Part shown: positions 1 through 11,200 of the stretch, piece after piece
Numbering within the stretch: position 1 is the stretch's first letter
Layout: every line of letters starts with the position of its first letter
Assembly: GCA_009617715.1 (NCBI GenBank)
Contig: VTFK01000269.1
Coordinates: forward strand, 372,001-436,000
DNA length: 64,000 bases
Source: Plectrocnemia conspersa
Taxonomy: Eukaryota; Arthropoda; Insecta; Trichoptera; Polycentropodidae
Direction of reading: 5' to 3'
Program-made: the position numbers and the translations under genes
The notes under the pieces: generated by a model
What the model was told of the DNA's origin: nothing
What the model saw: only the letters and a program-made list of their open reading frames with translations
The model's database searches: none

Positions 1-2334
1 CTAACTTTTAATCATTTATGCACTTTCTGCCGTCATGTCTAAATTATTATTATTATTTTGTAGATTACTGATAATATTGATCTTGTTATTAATATCGATA
101 TTGATATCGCTAGTACAATTGCTATTGCTTGTTAATTTTTAATTGCTATCCCTGCTACTACTACTATTGTAAATCTAATGCTGTAGTAAAACAGGTGCTA
201 TCTTAAAAATATAATCACAAAATTTTTCTTAAATAAGGGTCTTACGGGAAAATATATTCTAATATAAGTAACTGTCTGTTTAGTTATTAAAATATTAAAT
301 TTAATTTTAAATAATAAACTTTGACTACTGCATAAATCATAAATAATCACCTGTTTTTAATATTCTAATTATGTTTTACATTTTATAATATAATATTTGT
401 TATATATCTATAGGTTTAAAACTTCTGACTTTGATAATACAGTTTTTGAATTTACAACAACAAATAAAAGGACCGGGGGAAAAAAAGTATCGGTCATGAG
501 TCGCCCATTAAGTGCTCGAGTCCAATTCTGAAATTATACGTGGGATCCTATAAATTGTACTAGTAAAAGTGATTAAGAGTGAAAACTTGTTTTTGGTCCT
601 AATCTTACGTACCTACCTACTGGGACCGGTAGTGTAATATAATCGGTAGCCGATCGATAGGCTTCATCTATTTGTAGGGTTTGATTATTTTTTTTAAAGA
701 GTTGTATAAGAACATTTAAATATAATTAAGATAATTATTTTACATTACTGGGTGAGAGACGAAAGCTGCTACAACATTTTTTTTAATAAAGACTTTTATT
801 TAATGTGTTTTACATAAAAAGTTTATTAATGTAAACCTTACCTTTAAACAAAAACGTCGCTTGTCGTCGTTGTTAATGAGTCTCAAGTATGGCTTCAATA
901 TTTGGCTTTATAAATAAATTCAGGTACACTGAGATTGTGGATAATAATCCTTAATAATAAGGAAGCAACAAATTTATTAACTGTTGTTAAAAAATATATT
1001 CTGACAAAATAAGTTTTAAAAGCAAACCAGTTACAATATAAATGTTTAAAAATAACACAGCAACGGTCTTTGTCAGGTGACAACGTTTAACTTTCACCTT
1101 TTCGGAAGACTTTCAATCTCAAAGCTGTCATTCACACGAAATATATTCCGGAAGACCATCGAAAGCGAACTGGTAATTGGTTTTTCTGATTGTTTAATTA
1201 TAATATCTTTTCACGACAATCGGTCAAGTGTTGTAAGCAAAAAAAACGTAATGGGAATATGTCTTCAAAAGAATAAGCTTACTAACTTCAAGTTTTATCC
1301 ATCAATCATTCGAGGTATTGTACGATAACTGTTACGTGGTCAACTGGTTAGAGTAATATGTGAGTCACTTTCTACATTTGAAGTTCTCTTTCGTAAATTT
1401 AAATTAAATTGTTTGTGATAAATACAAATTTGGTTCATTTATAACTCTGCGGCAACAGACCTATATGAAGCTTTTTTTGATTGTTTTTTGCTCATTGATT
1501 AATCACAACAGTCTGTCGTCTGCCTAAGTTACAAGATAAACAAACTTGTAGCAAATTTTCGCATTATTCTTTCGCTAGGGTCATTTTTTAAAGTCAAAAT
1601 CAGATGTTCGATAATTGCCATTGACTTTGAAATATGGTATAATGTCTGATAGAGCATTAAATAGCCAGTGGATTTATTTAAGGCAAAATATAAATTGCAA
1701 AATATCATTTTTTATAAATTTATTATTTATATTGTCAGTAACTTTAAGGTTGCATTAATAAAATATAGAAACATTTTAATACATTAAGACCTAAATAAAA
1801 AAAATATATTATTTTTTAATTCTATTTATGTTATATTTCATATTAATGTTTTGTTGATATTTTTTGTAATATTCAATTACCTAATAATAAAATAAAATAT
1901 TTAATAATGCAAGAATTTTTATTATTTTTGGTACTATGGTACGTTTTATTGTACCAGTTGTGAAATGATAAGATATTTATATTAGTCTCTTTTTCATATT
2001 GTCTGGAATTTATATTTTTAAATTTATAAATAGTGGGTGCTTTGAAGGCAATGTTCCGCTCTTTTTATTTATTGTATGTATAACTTATGCCTAAAATACA
2101 TCGGTACATACATTTCAAACAACTGCAGTTTAGTTCAGATTTATTATTAAGGGTCGATTTTTTTTTTTTTTTATAAATATATTCTTGCTATGAATTTTTC
2201 TAGAGTCGAACCTCTCAAGAAAAACTATGAATTTGAGCAATTGTGACCCATCAAATAATATTGTATACAAAAGCTAAATTCTTAAATATTTTACATTTGA
2301 TTTTCAATACTTGGTACTGTTAACAGTCGATTCA
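1..2334. other. AT-rich intergenic DNA
   Basis: Very AT-rich sequence with short homopolymer runs, including a T run near 2158-2172. Two short open frames (895-1083 minus and 1077-1328 plus) have no recognisable domain, are low in complexity and look like chance frames. I see no RNA gene or TE terminus here. Confidence 0.6.
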
Positions 2335-2575
2335 TGAAGCAACTCAGCGGGTAAGTTTCCGCATGATCAAGAAATCACTTAACTCCCGAATAGAGTGATC
2401 ACTTAACGCCAGCCAGGTGTTGTGAGCTACGTCAGGGGTGCAAAGCACGCGGTATAGGAACCATTCTTAGCAATAGTCCATAAGCTACGGTCACGACTTC
2501 GGTGGCTTATTATGAAGCGTTGCACAACGCTCCATTCATGACCGGCTACGTTATAATAATAAACCGTGTTTATAA
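2335..2575. other. Balanced-composition island, unidentified
   Basis: About 240 bp of much more balanced base composition than its surroundings, without an open frame. It holds a small palindrome, AGCGTTGCACAACGCT, near 2517-2532 and the phrase CCATAAGCTACGG. A similar phrase, CCCATAAGCTACCG, occurs in the island at 50585-50780, so the two may share an old repeat. I cannot separate an old TE fragment from a conserved noncoding element. Confidence 0.35.
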
Positions 2576-4571
2576 ATCACTTAGTTTTCTATTAACTCAC
2601 TATTTTAAAGTGAACGCTAAAATCGATCGGTAAAAATCGTGCTGGAGCTACTACTAGAAGAATGGTAAGACATATTGTGTACACAACATATTAAGATCAT
2701 TTTATTTATTGCGAATTTAATTTTTCTCTGTCATGGTAAATTTTTATATAAATTTATTAATGTGTCTTGGGTTTGTAGGGCAATATGTAAGACACATTGT
2801 TTTATAAAATTGCTATAACAAAATATGTTTTCAAGAAATATCTCACATTTAAATATTCCTGTAAAACTATCTTAGAAACACCAATATTATATAGTTGTTT
2901 TTGTGAAAATATTGTAATCAAATAAAACCTCATGCAGTGTCTTTTTATATTTTACAGGCTTCAATTTTTTGGTCTGGAAAACACCATTGCGTTGAGAAAA
3001 AGAGTTTCAAAGCTTTTTAATCAAACTTGAATTTTATGTTTATTTGATCTTATTTATTTAATATATTTTTTAATATTTATTATTATTATGAATTTTCAAA
3101 TTTTATATGTATTAAAAAAAATATACAAATAACAACACCACTATTTTCAAAATGCAAAGCCATTTTAATTGTAACCAAAAACTTTTATAACTACCGGTCA
3201 CTCTCACTACCAACCAATGTTTTGCTATTTTCGAAAAAATAGCATTGTTTTACTTGGTAAATATTTATTTGGTAAAAGAACCGTAAAAACATTATTACAA
3301 TAAAATTGTTTGTAGTTGGTTATCTTAGAAATATACTTACCATTACTGATGTACATTAAAATATGGCAGAATTGATGTGTTATTTAAACAAAATGCCTTA
3401 TCGAATATTTTCATTTACACGCTTTTGCGTACCAGTTTCGTTCGTCGTGCTGCGAAAAATAACATTTCTTTTATATTAAATTGTAATATTGGTTTTAAAG
3501 ATGCAAATATTTAAAAATAATAAAATAATTTTAATGTATATTGCTGGTAAATTTATTAAATAAACGCTTTGAAAACCATTATTATTTAAGATTGCCATTA
3601 TTTAAATTAAATATTATTATTTTAGATTGCTATTAAATATGAATAGCTTTGGGTTAATGTATACAACAATTTGCTTCCACTGGTGGTTTTAAAATGGATA
3701 TAATACTAGTTTATTTCAAAAAAGTACTATTGCTTTTCTTGATAATAAAAAAAATTATTTATTTTTATACAATAAAAATAAAGTATAACGCTTTTATTTT
3801 TTTTCACGTAATATTAAATTACATACTCGGGTTATCCAAAGAAAGGTTTCGCATGCGTACACTAGTAATAATGAAATTCCGGTTAAGATTTGCGTACATA
3901 TACGAATGTTGACAAGTCAACAAGACATGCCATGTCAAAGGGGAAAATAGCTCGTGACCCAAAACCCCATATATATATTTACACAAAAAAATATGCATAT
4001 ACTCCACAACAGTTCTGTTAATACACACGTACGTATTTAGACATCGAGAGGATTAACTCTTAATTTATTTCAATGCAAGTAGCAATTTAGACGTGTTTGG
4101 GATTCCTATCACACGCCCGCGAATCACATCAACGTGTAATCAAAGCAATTTTATTGTAATGGCAACAAAATTCAACAAAAACGATGTGCCAATCCGTGAC
4201 CGAAGCTTTTTAAAAAATTGTATTTAATTATATATGTTAGAGCGAGTGTTTTACGAGGCAGTGCTTTTCAACATTTTTGTAAAATAAAAGAATGATATTT
4301 TATTGGGAATACTATATTAAAAAAACAATACATTGTATTATTACAATACATAAAAAATAATACATAGTAGGAAATCGAAGAAACGCAAAGGTATAAAATA
4401 TTAAATTAATGTGCTAATAAATATATTAATGTGCAATATGAAAATTGTAAACATGGAAATGGTTATTAATTTGTATTGTATATAATGAATTGTTTGTAAA
4501 ATTAATTATATTATTAAAATAAACGTTCAATAAAAAATAAAAAAAATAGTCTCTGGAGAAAATATATATGA
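2576..4571. other. AT-rich intergenic DNA
   Basis: AT-rich DNA with a slightly more balanced patch at about 3830-4200. Short open frames at 3694-3912 (plus) and 3819-4028 (minus) overlap on opposite strands and resemble no known family. Nothing supportable is seen. Confidence 0.55.
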
Positions 4572-4579
4572 CTTCCAGA

Positions 4580-5687
4580 TAGAGTCTCCAATTCGAGTAA
4601 TCGAGTACTCGATACTCGAGTATTTTTGTCTATTTTTTAAGTACTTGATAATCGAGTATTTTGAAAATTACTCGATTAATACTCGAAATTAAAAAATTTT
4701 GAAATATTTCAGAAACAAAAATAACTTTAACTCGGTCCGGTAAAGGTTAACGTCTTGCTTTTATTTGGCGTTTATGCCCGAAGTCCCGAGTTAGAGCGGT
4801 TACTATCAGGTATAATTTTTCATAGTTCCATAGTTGCATAGTTCCGGTCGTCGGCTATGTTAGTGGGTACGACGGAGAAATTTCTTTTGTGTTTTCTGTT
4901 CGACAGTCCCGACTTATCTAATTTATGGCAATGAACAATATGAAATATCTAAAAAAAATTGTAGGTTTTATGACTATGCAGTTGTAGCGTAAAGTGTTGT
5001 AAATTGTTTATACTGATCCCTCAGCTTAAAATATAAAGCAAAACAATTGTGTGTTTTAAAGGCATTTAAAGTAGTCAGTTCTTTGCGAACCGTTTAGCTC
5101 TAGAGTGAAAGGGATTCACCCAAATACATCTTCGAAGGATATAGATTTAAATTCTTCGCATTAATCAGAAGGAGTAGAATATTGTATATTGTTAAGAAAA
5201 AAAATCTATTCAAGAAGAATAATAAAATACTATTTTGTCAATAATCGAAGGAAATAAGAGAAAAGCAGAGAAGGGAATGAAAGAAGAGAACATAAGAAGA
5301 GAGTTCAAAAAATTTTTTATCTATAAAAAGCGAACAGATATAAATTAGAAGCCTTATCCAACGCGTTAATGACAATAAGACCAACATTAACAGCAACGGA
5401 AAGGGTTTTTTCCATAACAGGAATAATAAAACCAAAGGTTAGCAGTAATATTCAATTCGAGACACTTTTTGCATTATTGTTTTTAAAAAGTATGTTCGTG
5501 AAGGTAAAATAATTGTAAAAATTAACATACTAAGTATTTTATTTATTTATTTATATGTGCACAAATTTTAATAATAGCTATTTTGGTACATTTGGTAAAT
5601 ACTCGAAAGTACTCGAGTACTAGAGTATTTTAAAATTTTATTATTCGATACTCGAGTAGTTGATGGTTCGAGTGATTGGAGACTCTA
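4580..5687 (+). mobile_element. hAT DNA transposon relic with TIRs and 8-bp target duplication
   Basis: A complete structural unit of about 1.1 kb. Both ends carry a perfect 13-bp terminal inverted repeat (TAGAGTCTCCAAT at 4580-4592, its complement at 5675-5687). They are flanked by an exact 8-bp direct repeat, CTTCCAGA, at 4572-4579 and 5688-5695. Eight-bp duplications and a TAGAG-type terminus are hallmarks of the hAT superfamily. Just inside each end lies a cluster of CTCGAGTA/TACTCGAG-like motifs, presumably transposase-binding subterminal repeats (inference). The interior keeps only a C-terminal transposase piece near the right end (5345-5512), so the copy is internally deleted and non-autonomous. 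The intact duplication means no rearrangement has occurred across either border since insertion. Confidence 0.9.
5345..5512 (+). pseudogene. hAT transposase C-terminal dimerisation domain (remnant)
   Basis: A 55-codon open stretch ending in TAA encodes the end of a hAT transposase. Visible landmarks are MTIRPTLTATERVFS, then a short Gly-containing turn, then FETLFALLFLKSMF. This is the order of the conserved hAT dimerisation domain (Arg-Pro-Thr, Thr/Ser-x-x-Glu-Arg-Val-Phe-Ser, then a helix with Ala-Leu-x-Phe-Leu-Lys). In full proteins this region lets transposase subunits assemble and contributes the final part of the catalytic fold. The BED zinc finger and most of the RNase H-like catalytic core are not visible, so it cannot encode an active enzyme. 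The sense strand is plus, matching the element's left-to-right orientation. Confidence 0.85.
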
Positions 5688-5695
5688 CTTCCAGA

Positions 5696-6800
5696 TGATT
5701 AACCTCGAGACTAATAAGAAAATTGTAAACATGAAAATTGTTATTTACTATTAACTTTTATTGAATATAATAAATTGTTTGTAAAATAAATTATTATATT
5801 ATTTAAATGAACGTTTGTTTGTCTAAATTTCTGGACTGTTGTGTTGAAATGTTAGATTTACATCAATATTATTAATAAATATATTATCAAAACGTTTTGT
5901 CAAAAGAGAACCACTGTTATAGATGATTACGTACAAAACACCAATTAAGAAGTTAAGAAGCGTTGTTACATAAGGTATACTTTTTGCACAAACAATGATG
6001 CTTTATCATTGGAATCTCGTTTTTTTTCCTTGTTACTTTTGGCTGTAGTTCAATTATGTTCGTCAACGATTTAACCGAAACTCTGCTACCCAACAATTCC
6101 TATTCGACGCCTCCGGGCCAAACAAAAGTTTATCGCGTCCAATCTCCTGGTACAGTTTCGTGGGAATCTCGCAACGAACTAGTTTTCTAATCGTTAATAC
6201 GATTTTTTTTACGCTTTCCAGAATTTAATTTGGACACTATTCTGAAAAGTGTTGAACGTCCGAGAGACGTCAAGTTTGGACGTTGACAGATTGCGGACGA
6301 CTGCCACTGGCAACTGGGACTAACAAATAGAACTTGATTTATCATCCGCGGTTAGTTTCTTGAAAATATTTCTGAATAGAGCAATCGATTCGAATCTTAA
6401 AAGACTCTTAATTAATATCAATATATAACTAGCACTATAAATCAATGGTGATAATAATTGTGAGTTTATATTAAAAAAAATGCTTTTTGCTAATAAAAGT
6501 ATTTAATATTATAAATCTTAAGATACTATTAAAAAAATGTTTTTTTTGTTATTTTAGTTCATAGAGTGATTAAGCAGAGTACATATTTTATATGCATATT
6601 TCTTCAATGTAAATAAAAGAGAAAAGTTTTATTAATACACATAAAAAATGTGAAATAAAATAGTACTAATTGCTTATTTAAATATTTTATTTCGGTAGGG
6701 GTTGGTGGTATTTCTTTTCGATGGGATTAAAATAAAGAAGCAGACGTCCGGAAACAAAAGTACTCGACTACAAATTTAAAAGAAAGGGCGACGAAAAAAT
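5696..6800. other. Intergenic DNA
   Basis: AT-rich DNA with a less AT-rich patch at 6040-6360 that has no open frame. No terminal repeats, RNA gene or coding signal was recognised. Confidence 0.5.
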
Positions 6801-7440
6801 CTAGTACCTACCCTTTTGGCGATTAAGTCAGGAAGAAATAATGAAATGAGAGGGTGCAGCGGGGTTTCGTCGTCTGAAAGACCCCCGAAGAATTCAGCGT
6901 TGACTCATTGGTGCAAAATCAATAAATCACACCAATCTTTCTGTTCCTATCATAGGAAACAAAACCCTCTTAAACCAAATAAACAATAATAAACAAATTT
7001 CCTTATGCTGTGTATAACAAAATTCCCAAGAACCGCACGCGGCAGCGTTGATCGAAAACAACTTTGATTGCCTAATAAATTTAACCTGATTCCAGCCACC
7101 CCTTCGCGATAAATTCAATTATACACCGGATTTAATTACATTTCGAAGTACAAAAGACATAATTACTTCTGCGCCGTTGGTAAAATTGCAAAAGAAGAGA
7201 GATGAGAATCTCTATATCGAACTTTTCATCGCCATGGGAACGCGAGAGACGTGAGAATCCAGTTAGGGAGCAAAACATTTGCCAAATTCCAATTTTCGTT
7301 CTCAGCTCGCTCCTCCTCTCAGCAGCCGGAGCTGACAATCAAAATCGCACCTGAATTTATGAAGCTAATTATAACGAGAGCTCGGAGGTAACGTTTCTGT
7401 TAATTTACCTTCTCAGAGAGGGCTAAGTTCAATTTCAGCA
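6800..7440. other. Candidate conserved noncoding island
   Basis: About 600 bp with markedly more G and C and many TAAT/ATTA homeodomain-type cores (for example around 7105-7140) beside GC-rich stretches. Minus-strand frames at 6927-7118 and 7132-7338 match no family I know. Composition and the density of short motifs resemble a developmental enhancer, but this is inference without alignment. Confidence 0.35.
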
Positions 7441-8555
7441 TCGATTTAATAAATATATTAGCTGATTGGCACTCCTATCATTGCCAATAAAAATCAAAGA
7501 GAAAATAGAATATTTTTTAGATAGAACCAAACACATTAAAAATAAATTAATAATGTATATGTAAATGCAGTATACAATAAATTCCGAGAAAAATTAGTTA
7601 TATGTTAGTGAATTGGAGCCAAACATTTTTGTATAACATATGCAATTTTTTTTATTCTAAAGGGCAATACCCGACGTAATGCTCGTTATCTAGATGAGTA
7701 TTCTGTAAAAAATGTTTTAAAAATGAGTGATATTGACAAATGGAGAATTAAAATCCAAAACTAATTATTATAATTATGTTTAATGTCTTTTTTTGTCTTT
7801 TGTAAATGTTTATTTTTTATATAATCTAAAATTAGTACAACAATATTAAAAAAAAACTCTAATATTTGTCTATATGTAGTATATATCTATATATTACATA
7901 TACAACATGCAATTTAGTAAAAAAAAAGTTAACATTTAACGTCTAGAAATGTTCTACTATTTAAATTTATACAATTTAATGCGAACGACATTCGACTTCC
8001 GACCGCGCTTGATTTATACCATACGCATTTATAATGCTAGTATTCTGCTTTAAGATATTACATATATCATATACAGAGATCAATTATTTTTTAAATGTAC
8101 TTCACATAAATTTTAATAATCAAAATCAAAAATGTTTAATAAAGCTCATTATTTAATTACTTTGTATTTTTGGCATAATACATAATATATTTAAAATACA
8201 TATTTAGCTAAATAATTAACCATAATTTTAGAAGTTCGCACGTTGAATTAAATTCTGCGAACAGTTTCAATGAAGTACTATCGCGTTTCAAGCAATTATT
8301 CGTTCATTATAATCAGTTCAACAGGTGATATATTAAATTAATAGAAAAATAGTGTAAAAAACGCTCATAAATTTATAAAACATATTATTTTGACTCGTAT
8401 TTCAGTTGCGTAATAATTTTAGTAAAATATTACTTTGTAACGCCCCTTCCTGATTACGTTAATTAACACGAATATATAAATATGTAAAATATTCGCACAA
8501 AAACTAGTCTTTAATGAATTATGTATTAGATAGCGACACAAATTTCCACCACAAA
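7441..8555. other. AT-rich intergenic DNA
   Basis: AT-rich, low-complexity sequence. I see no feature I can support. Confidence 0.55.
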
Positions 8556-8880
8556 AGATATACTTTTTCACTGTCCTCAAAGGGCCTCGGAGGCTCGCTG
8601 TGGGTGAGAGTGTAATGGGTGAATATATAACCAATTTTCCTATTCACGAGAGGTGTCAACCGGTGACATTGGACTTGCTCAGTATGCGAATAACGGTTTA
8701 TGGGATGACAGTGGCGAATATTTGAGGGCGAAGAAGGTATGTTCTCGTTGTACTTCCTTTGTAGTTCGTGTGTCGCTGTCTGAAATGCGAACCATTGTCG
8801 AGGCTAGAAGGGTAAGGGAGTTTTTTACACCCCTGCATGTTACCGAAGAATATTCATTGTGGTTTTAAGACGAGCGACGA
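8556..8880. other. Balanced-composition island, unidentified
   Basis: Around 320 bp of higher GC. A 71-codon frame runs at 8653-8868 (plus) and contains an AAG|GTATGT splice-donor-like sequence near 8735. I do not recognise the protein, no acceptor is evident, and the frame could be chance. It may be conserved noncoding DNA or part of an unannotated transcript. Confidence 0.3.
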
Positions 8881-9785
8881 GTGTAACGTGTCAATTTGCA
8901 TTATATTACAGTACATGGAACAGCTTAGATTCCTTAAAAAATGTTTTTTTTTATTTTATTATAATATAATAGAAAACTTTTAGTAAACCTTATAAGTTAT
9001 AGCACCGTAAATAATAGAATAAATGATTAAAAATTTACATAATATATCAGACAGTTTTTTTAATAATAATTGTCGTTTCGCAAAGATTACAGTAAATAGG
9101 TATTTTTGAGTAAAGGCATATTTTCACTAGTATAAATTAAATTTTACTAACCAAACTAGTTAAAATGTATCAAAAAATTATTTTTAATTTTATTAGTTGA
9201 TATCAGTAATATCAGTTATTTACTGCGCTGATGACTAGGCACAGGCACGCTCAGAACATTTTGGCTTTAATATACTAGTTCCTAAGTTTCTTTTGAAATA
9301 GACATTTAATGGCAAATTTTTTTCCGAAACATTTGACGGTATTTGATTTGTCGCACAATTAGATTTAGAAAGTGGCGTTCACAACTGTCATTAGGAAGAT
9401 CACCACTAAAGTCATTTCTCTTATACATTTGACGCCTGTATCATAATTTAGAGCAGCATATTAAGAAAGCTTCATGAATTATATCTTCACTGGTAGAAGA
9501 ATAAAAAAAATATTTATACTCCAAAAAGTTGAGAGTCCGGTATTCGTACACTCACTAGCTGCGGTACCTCGCGATAGTGAGAGACTGACACCTAGTTCTA
9601 AATATAATAATTACTCCTATGTTAAAGACATATTTTTCAAATGAAATCAATCCTTAATTATTTTTATTTTTTAAACATATATCACAACCCTTACTTTTTC
9701 ATTAAAATTTAATGGTGTCTAAACATTGACAAATTTAGCTTTTAAATGTGAGCTGTTACAAAATAAAACCATCTCCGTTTCATGT
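8881..9785. other. AT-rich intergenic DNA
   Basis: AT-rich DNA with no supportable feature. Confidence 0.5.
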
Positions 9786-10135
9786 GAACGAAATCATCGC
9801 TCAAATTTTTCCATCCCTCACAACAAAGAGCGCTCGCTGAGCGAGAGAGCTGATAGTGGCGGAATAGCGCAGTGCCGTAAAAACAAGATTAATCCTTTCA
9901 GTTCTTTGATTAAATGTTGCGCTTTAGAATTTCCGCTGAAGGTCCGACCAACGGAATGCTGGGCAGCGGTGGGTGGAACGGGCGCACCCACCCCCCAGCG
10001 CACTCACGAAAGCAGCTGTAAGTAATGTATTGATTTCCCGGCCCGCGGTGTCGCTAAGGGCGGGGTTGGGGGCCACTGGGATATATAAGGGAGGGCCGGG
10101 AAGGTCAGAGGACTAGGGCGGGCGCGCTATGCAAA
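9786..10135 (+). other. GC-rich island leading into candidate promoter
   Basis: The most GC-rich stretch of the first 15 kb. It contains a small hairpin (CTCGCTGAGCGAG near 9834-9846), GAGAG motifs, and GC-box-like GGGCGGGG near 10059. A 99-codon plus-strand frame (9726-10025) overlaps a 61-codon minus-strand frame, and neither resembles a known protein. A GTAAGT donor-like sequence begins near 10019. A core-promoter arrangement sits at its right edge. Confidence 0.45.
10050..10110 (+). promoter_or_regulatory. Candidate RNA polymerase II core promoter (TATA + initiator-like)
   Basis: A TATATAA box occupies 10082-10088, preceded by a GC-box-like run (near 10059) and followed by TCAGAG at 10105-10110. 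The A at 10107 is 25 bp from the first T of the TATA box, slightly shorter than the usual spacing of about 30 bp but plausible. The GC-rich setting in an otherwise AT-rich region argues against chance. No protein-coding exon follows: the first downstream ATG (near 10129) opens a frame of only about 18 codons. If real, the promoter would serve a noncoding RNA or a distant coding exon on the plus strand. Confidence 0.4.
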
Positions 10136-10138
10136 GCA

Positions 10139-10162
10139 CTACATACATACATACATATATTC
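10139..10162. repeat. (ACAT)n microsatellite
   Basis: A short tandem run of about four to five CATA units immediately downstream of the candidate promoter. Confidence 0.7.
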
Positions 10163-10475
10163 GTACGTATGCCAGCTTGTGCTAAATACGTAGGAAACGT
10201 TGCTATATAAACTTATGGTAGTCCCATGACGACTCAAACGCGACTAAGTGCATATGACGCTTTGGAGGAAAACTGTATATTGTTGCGGAAAAGTTTTTCC
10301 ATGAAAATTCCTGCTTGAGGTGTGCAAAATCAGTTTCGCAAGTAAAATTAGGGGCTTAGTATATAGCAAAAAATAATTTGTAATTTATTTTTGAGATTTT
10401 ACAGAGTTACTGTGTTTTCAATGAGAGACAATAATAATAAAATGAAATGTTAAAAAAATTATATTTGAGTTTTTA

Positions 10476-10932
10476 TTTAACTGTGCTATTAGTTAATATT
10501 TAGTCACTATAACGACCACTGTAACAACGAAAATAGTAATATTACGTAATTATCAACTTCTTTGGAAAGTTAAGCCGCACATCATACAACAAAAGAGATA
10601 CCTTGTTACCATAAAAAAAGAGCTTTAACAGTTGGAAATACTGCTTTAACTACCTAATAGCACAATTCATCTCAAAACGTAAACCACCTATTATCACCGC
10701 TGGAAAAACTTGTACAAGAAGATTTGCGCCATACAATAACTTTGACCCTGCATATATTTCCATTGTTATACGATCACTGAAGTAGTCATTTGGATCATGT
10801 TCGATTTTAAGGCGTGAACACATTTTGGAGGTGTGTTCAAGAAATGATGCAATAGATTCATAAACATCTTTATCTGCGATTAGGCAATAATATCTTGAAG
10901 AATCAATATAAAAGATGTGACACTTGAGCTAC
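10476..10932 (+). repeat. RF1 dispersed repeat, copy A (near full length)
   Basis: One of at least seven copies of an interspersed repeat in this window. It shares with the other copies, in order: a left block with ATAACGACCACTGTAACAAC; a middle block TTTGACCCTGCAT followed by CATTGTT; AGTAGTCATTTGGATCATGT; TTTTAAGGCGTGAACACATT; GGTGTGTTCAAGAAATGATG; TAAACATCTTTATCTGCGAT; and a right end AAAAGATGTGACACT. No terminal inverted repeat, A/B box or open frame is evident, so its class (SINE, LINE 3' end, Helitron or other) is unknown. Divergence from the other copies suggests an old family. Confidence 0.75.
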
Positions 10933-11034
10933 TATTTGGGAACTGGTAAATTTAACATTTTATTTGACTGCACTCACATTTATTTAGCCTAAAATCCCGA
11001 AAAAATATTATTGTTATTACTGTATGAACCAACA

Positions 11035-11200
11035 ATCGACTCCAAGAGTCAGCTGATAATAAGGTCGTTGCTTACGACCGCAAATTGCAACAGCTGATAT
11101 TTGCCTCTCGGTGACCACAGCGTTAGACAACTGCTTCGAACAGAAGGCGTATTTATACGCCACACACATAGCGTCGCGGTCATGCATGTCATTGTTCTAC
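11035..11200. other. Short island with several small palindromes
   Basis: Balanced-composition stretch holding GGCGTATTTATACGCC (perfect 7-bp arms), GGTCGT/ACGACC arms around a short loop, and two CAGCTGATA copies about 40 bp apart. No open frame. It could be a regulatory site cluster or a TE remnant. Confidence 0.3.
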
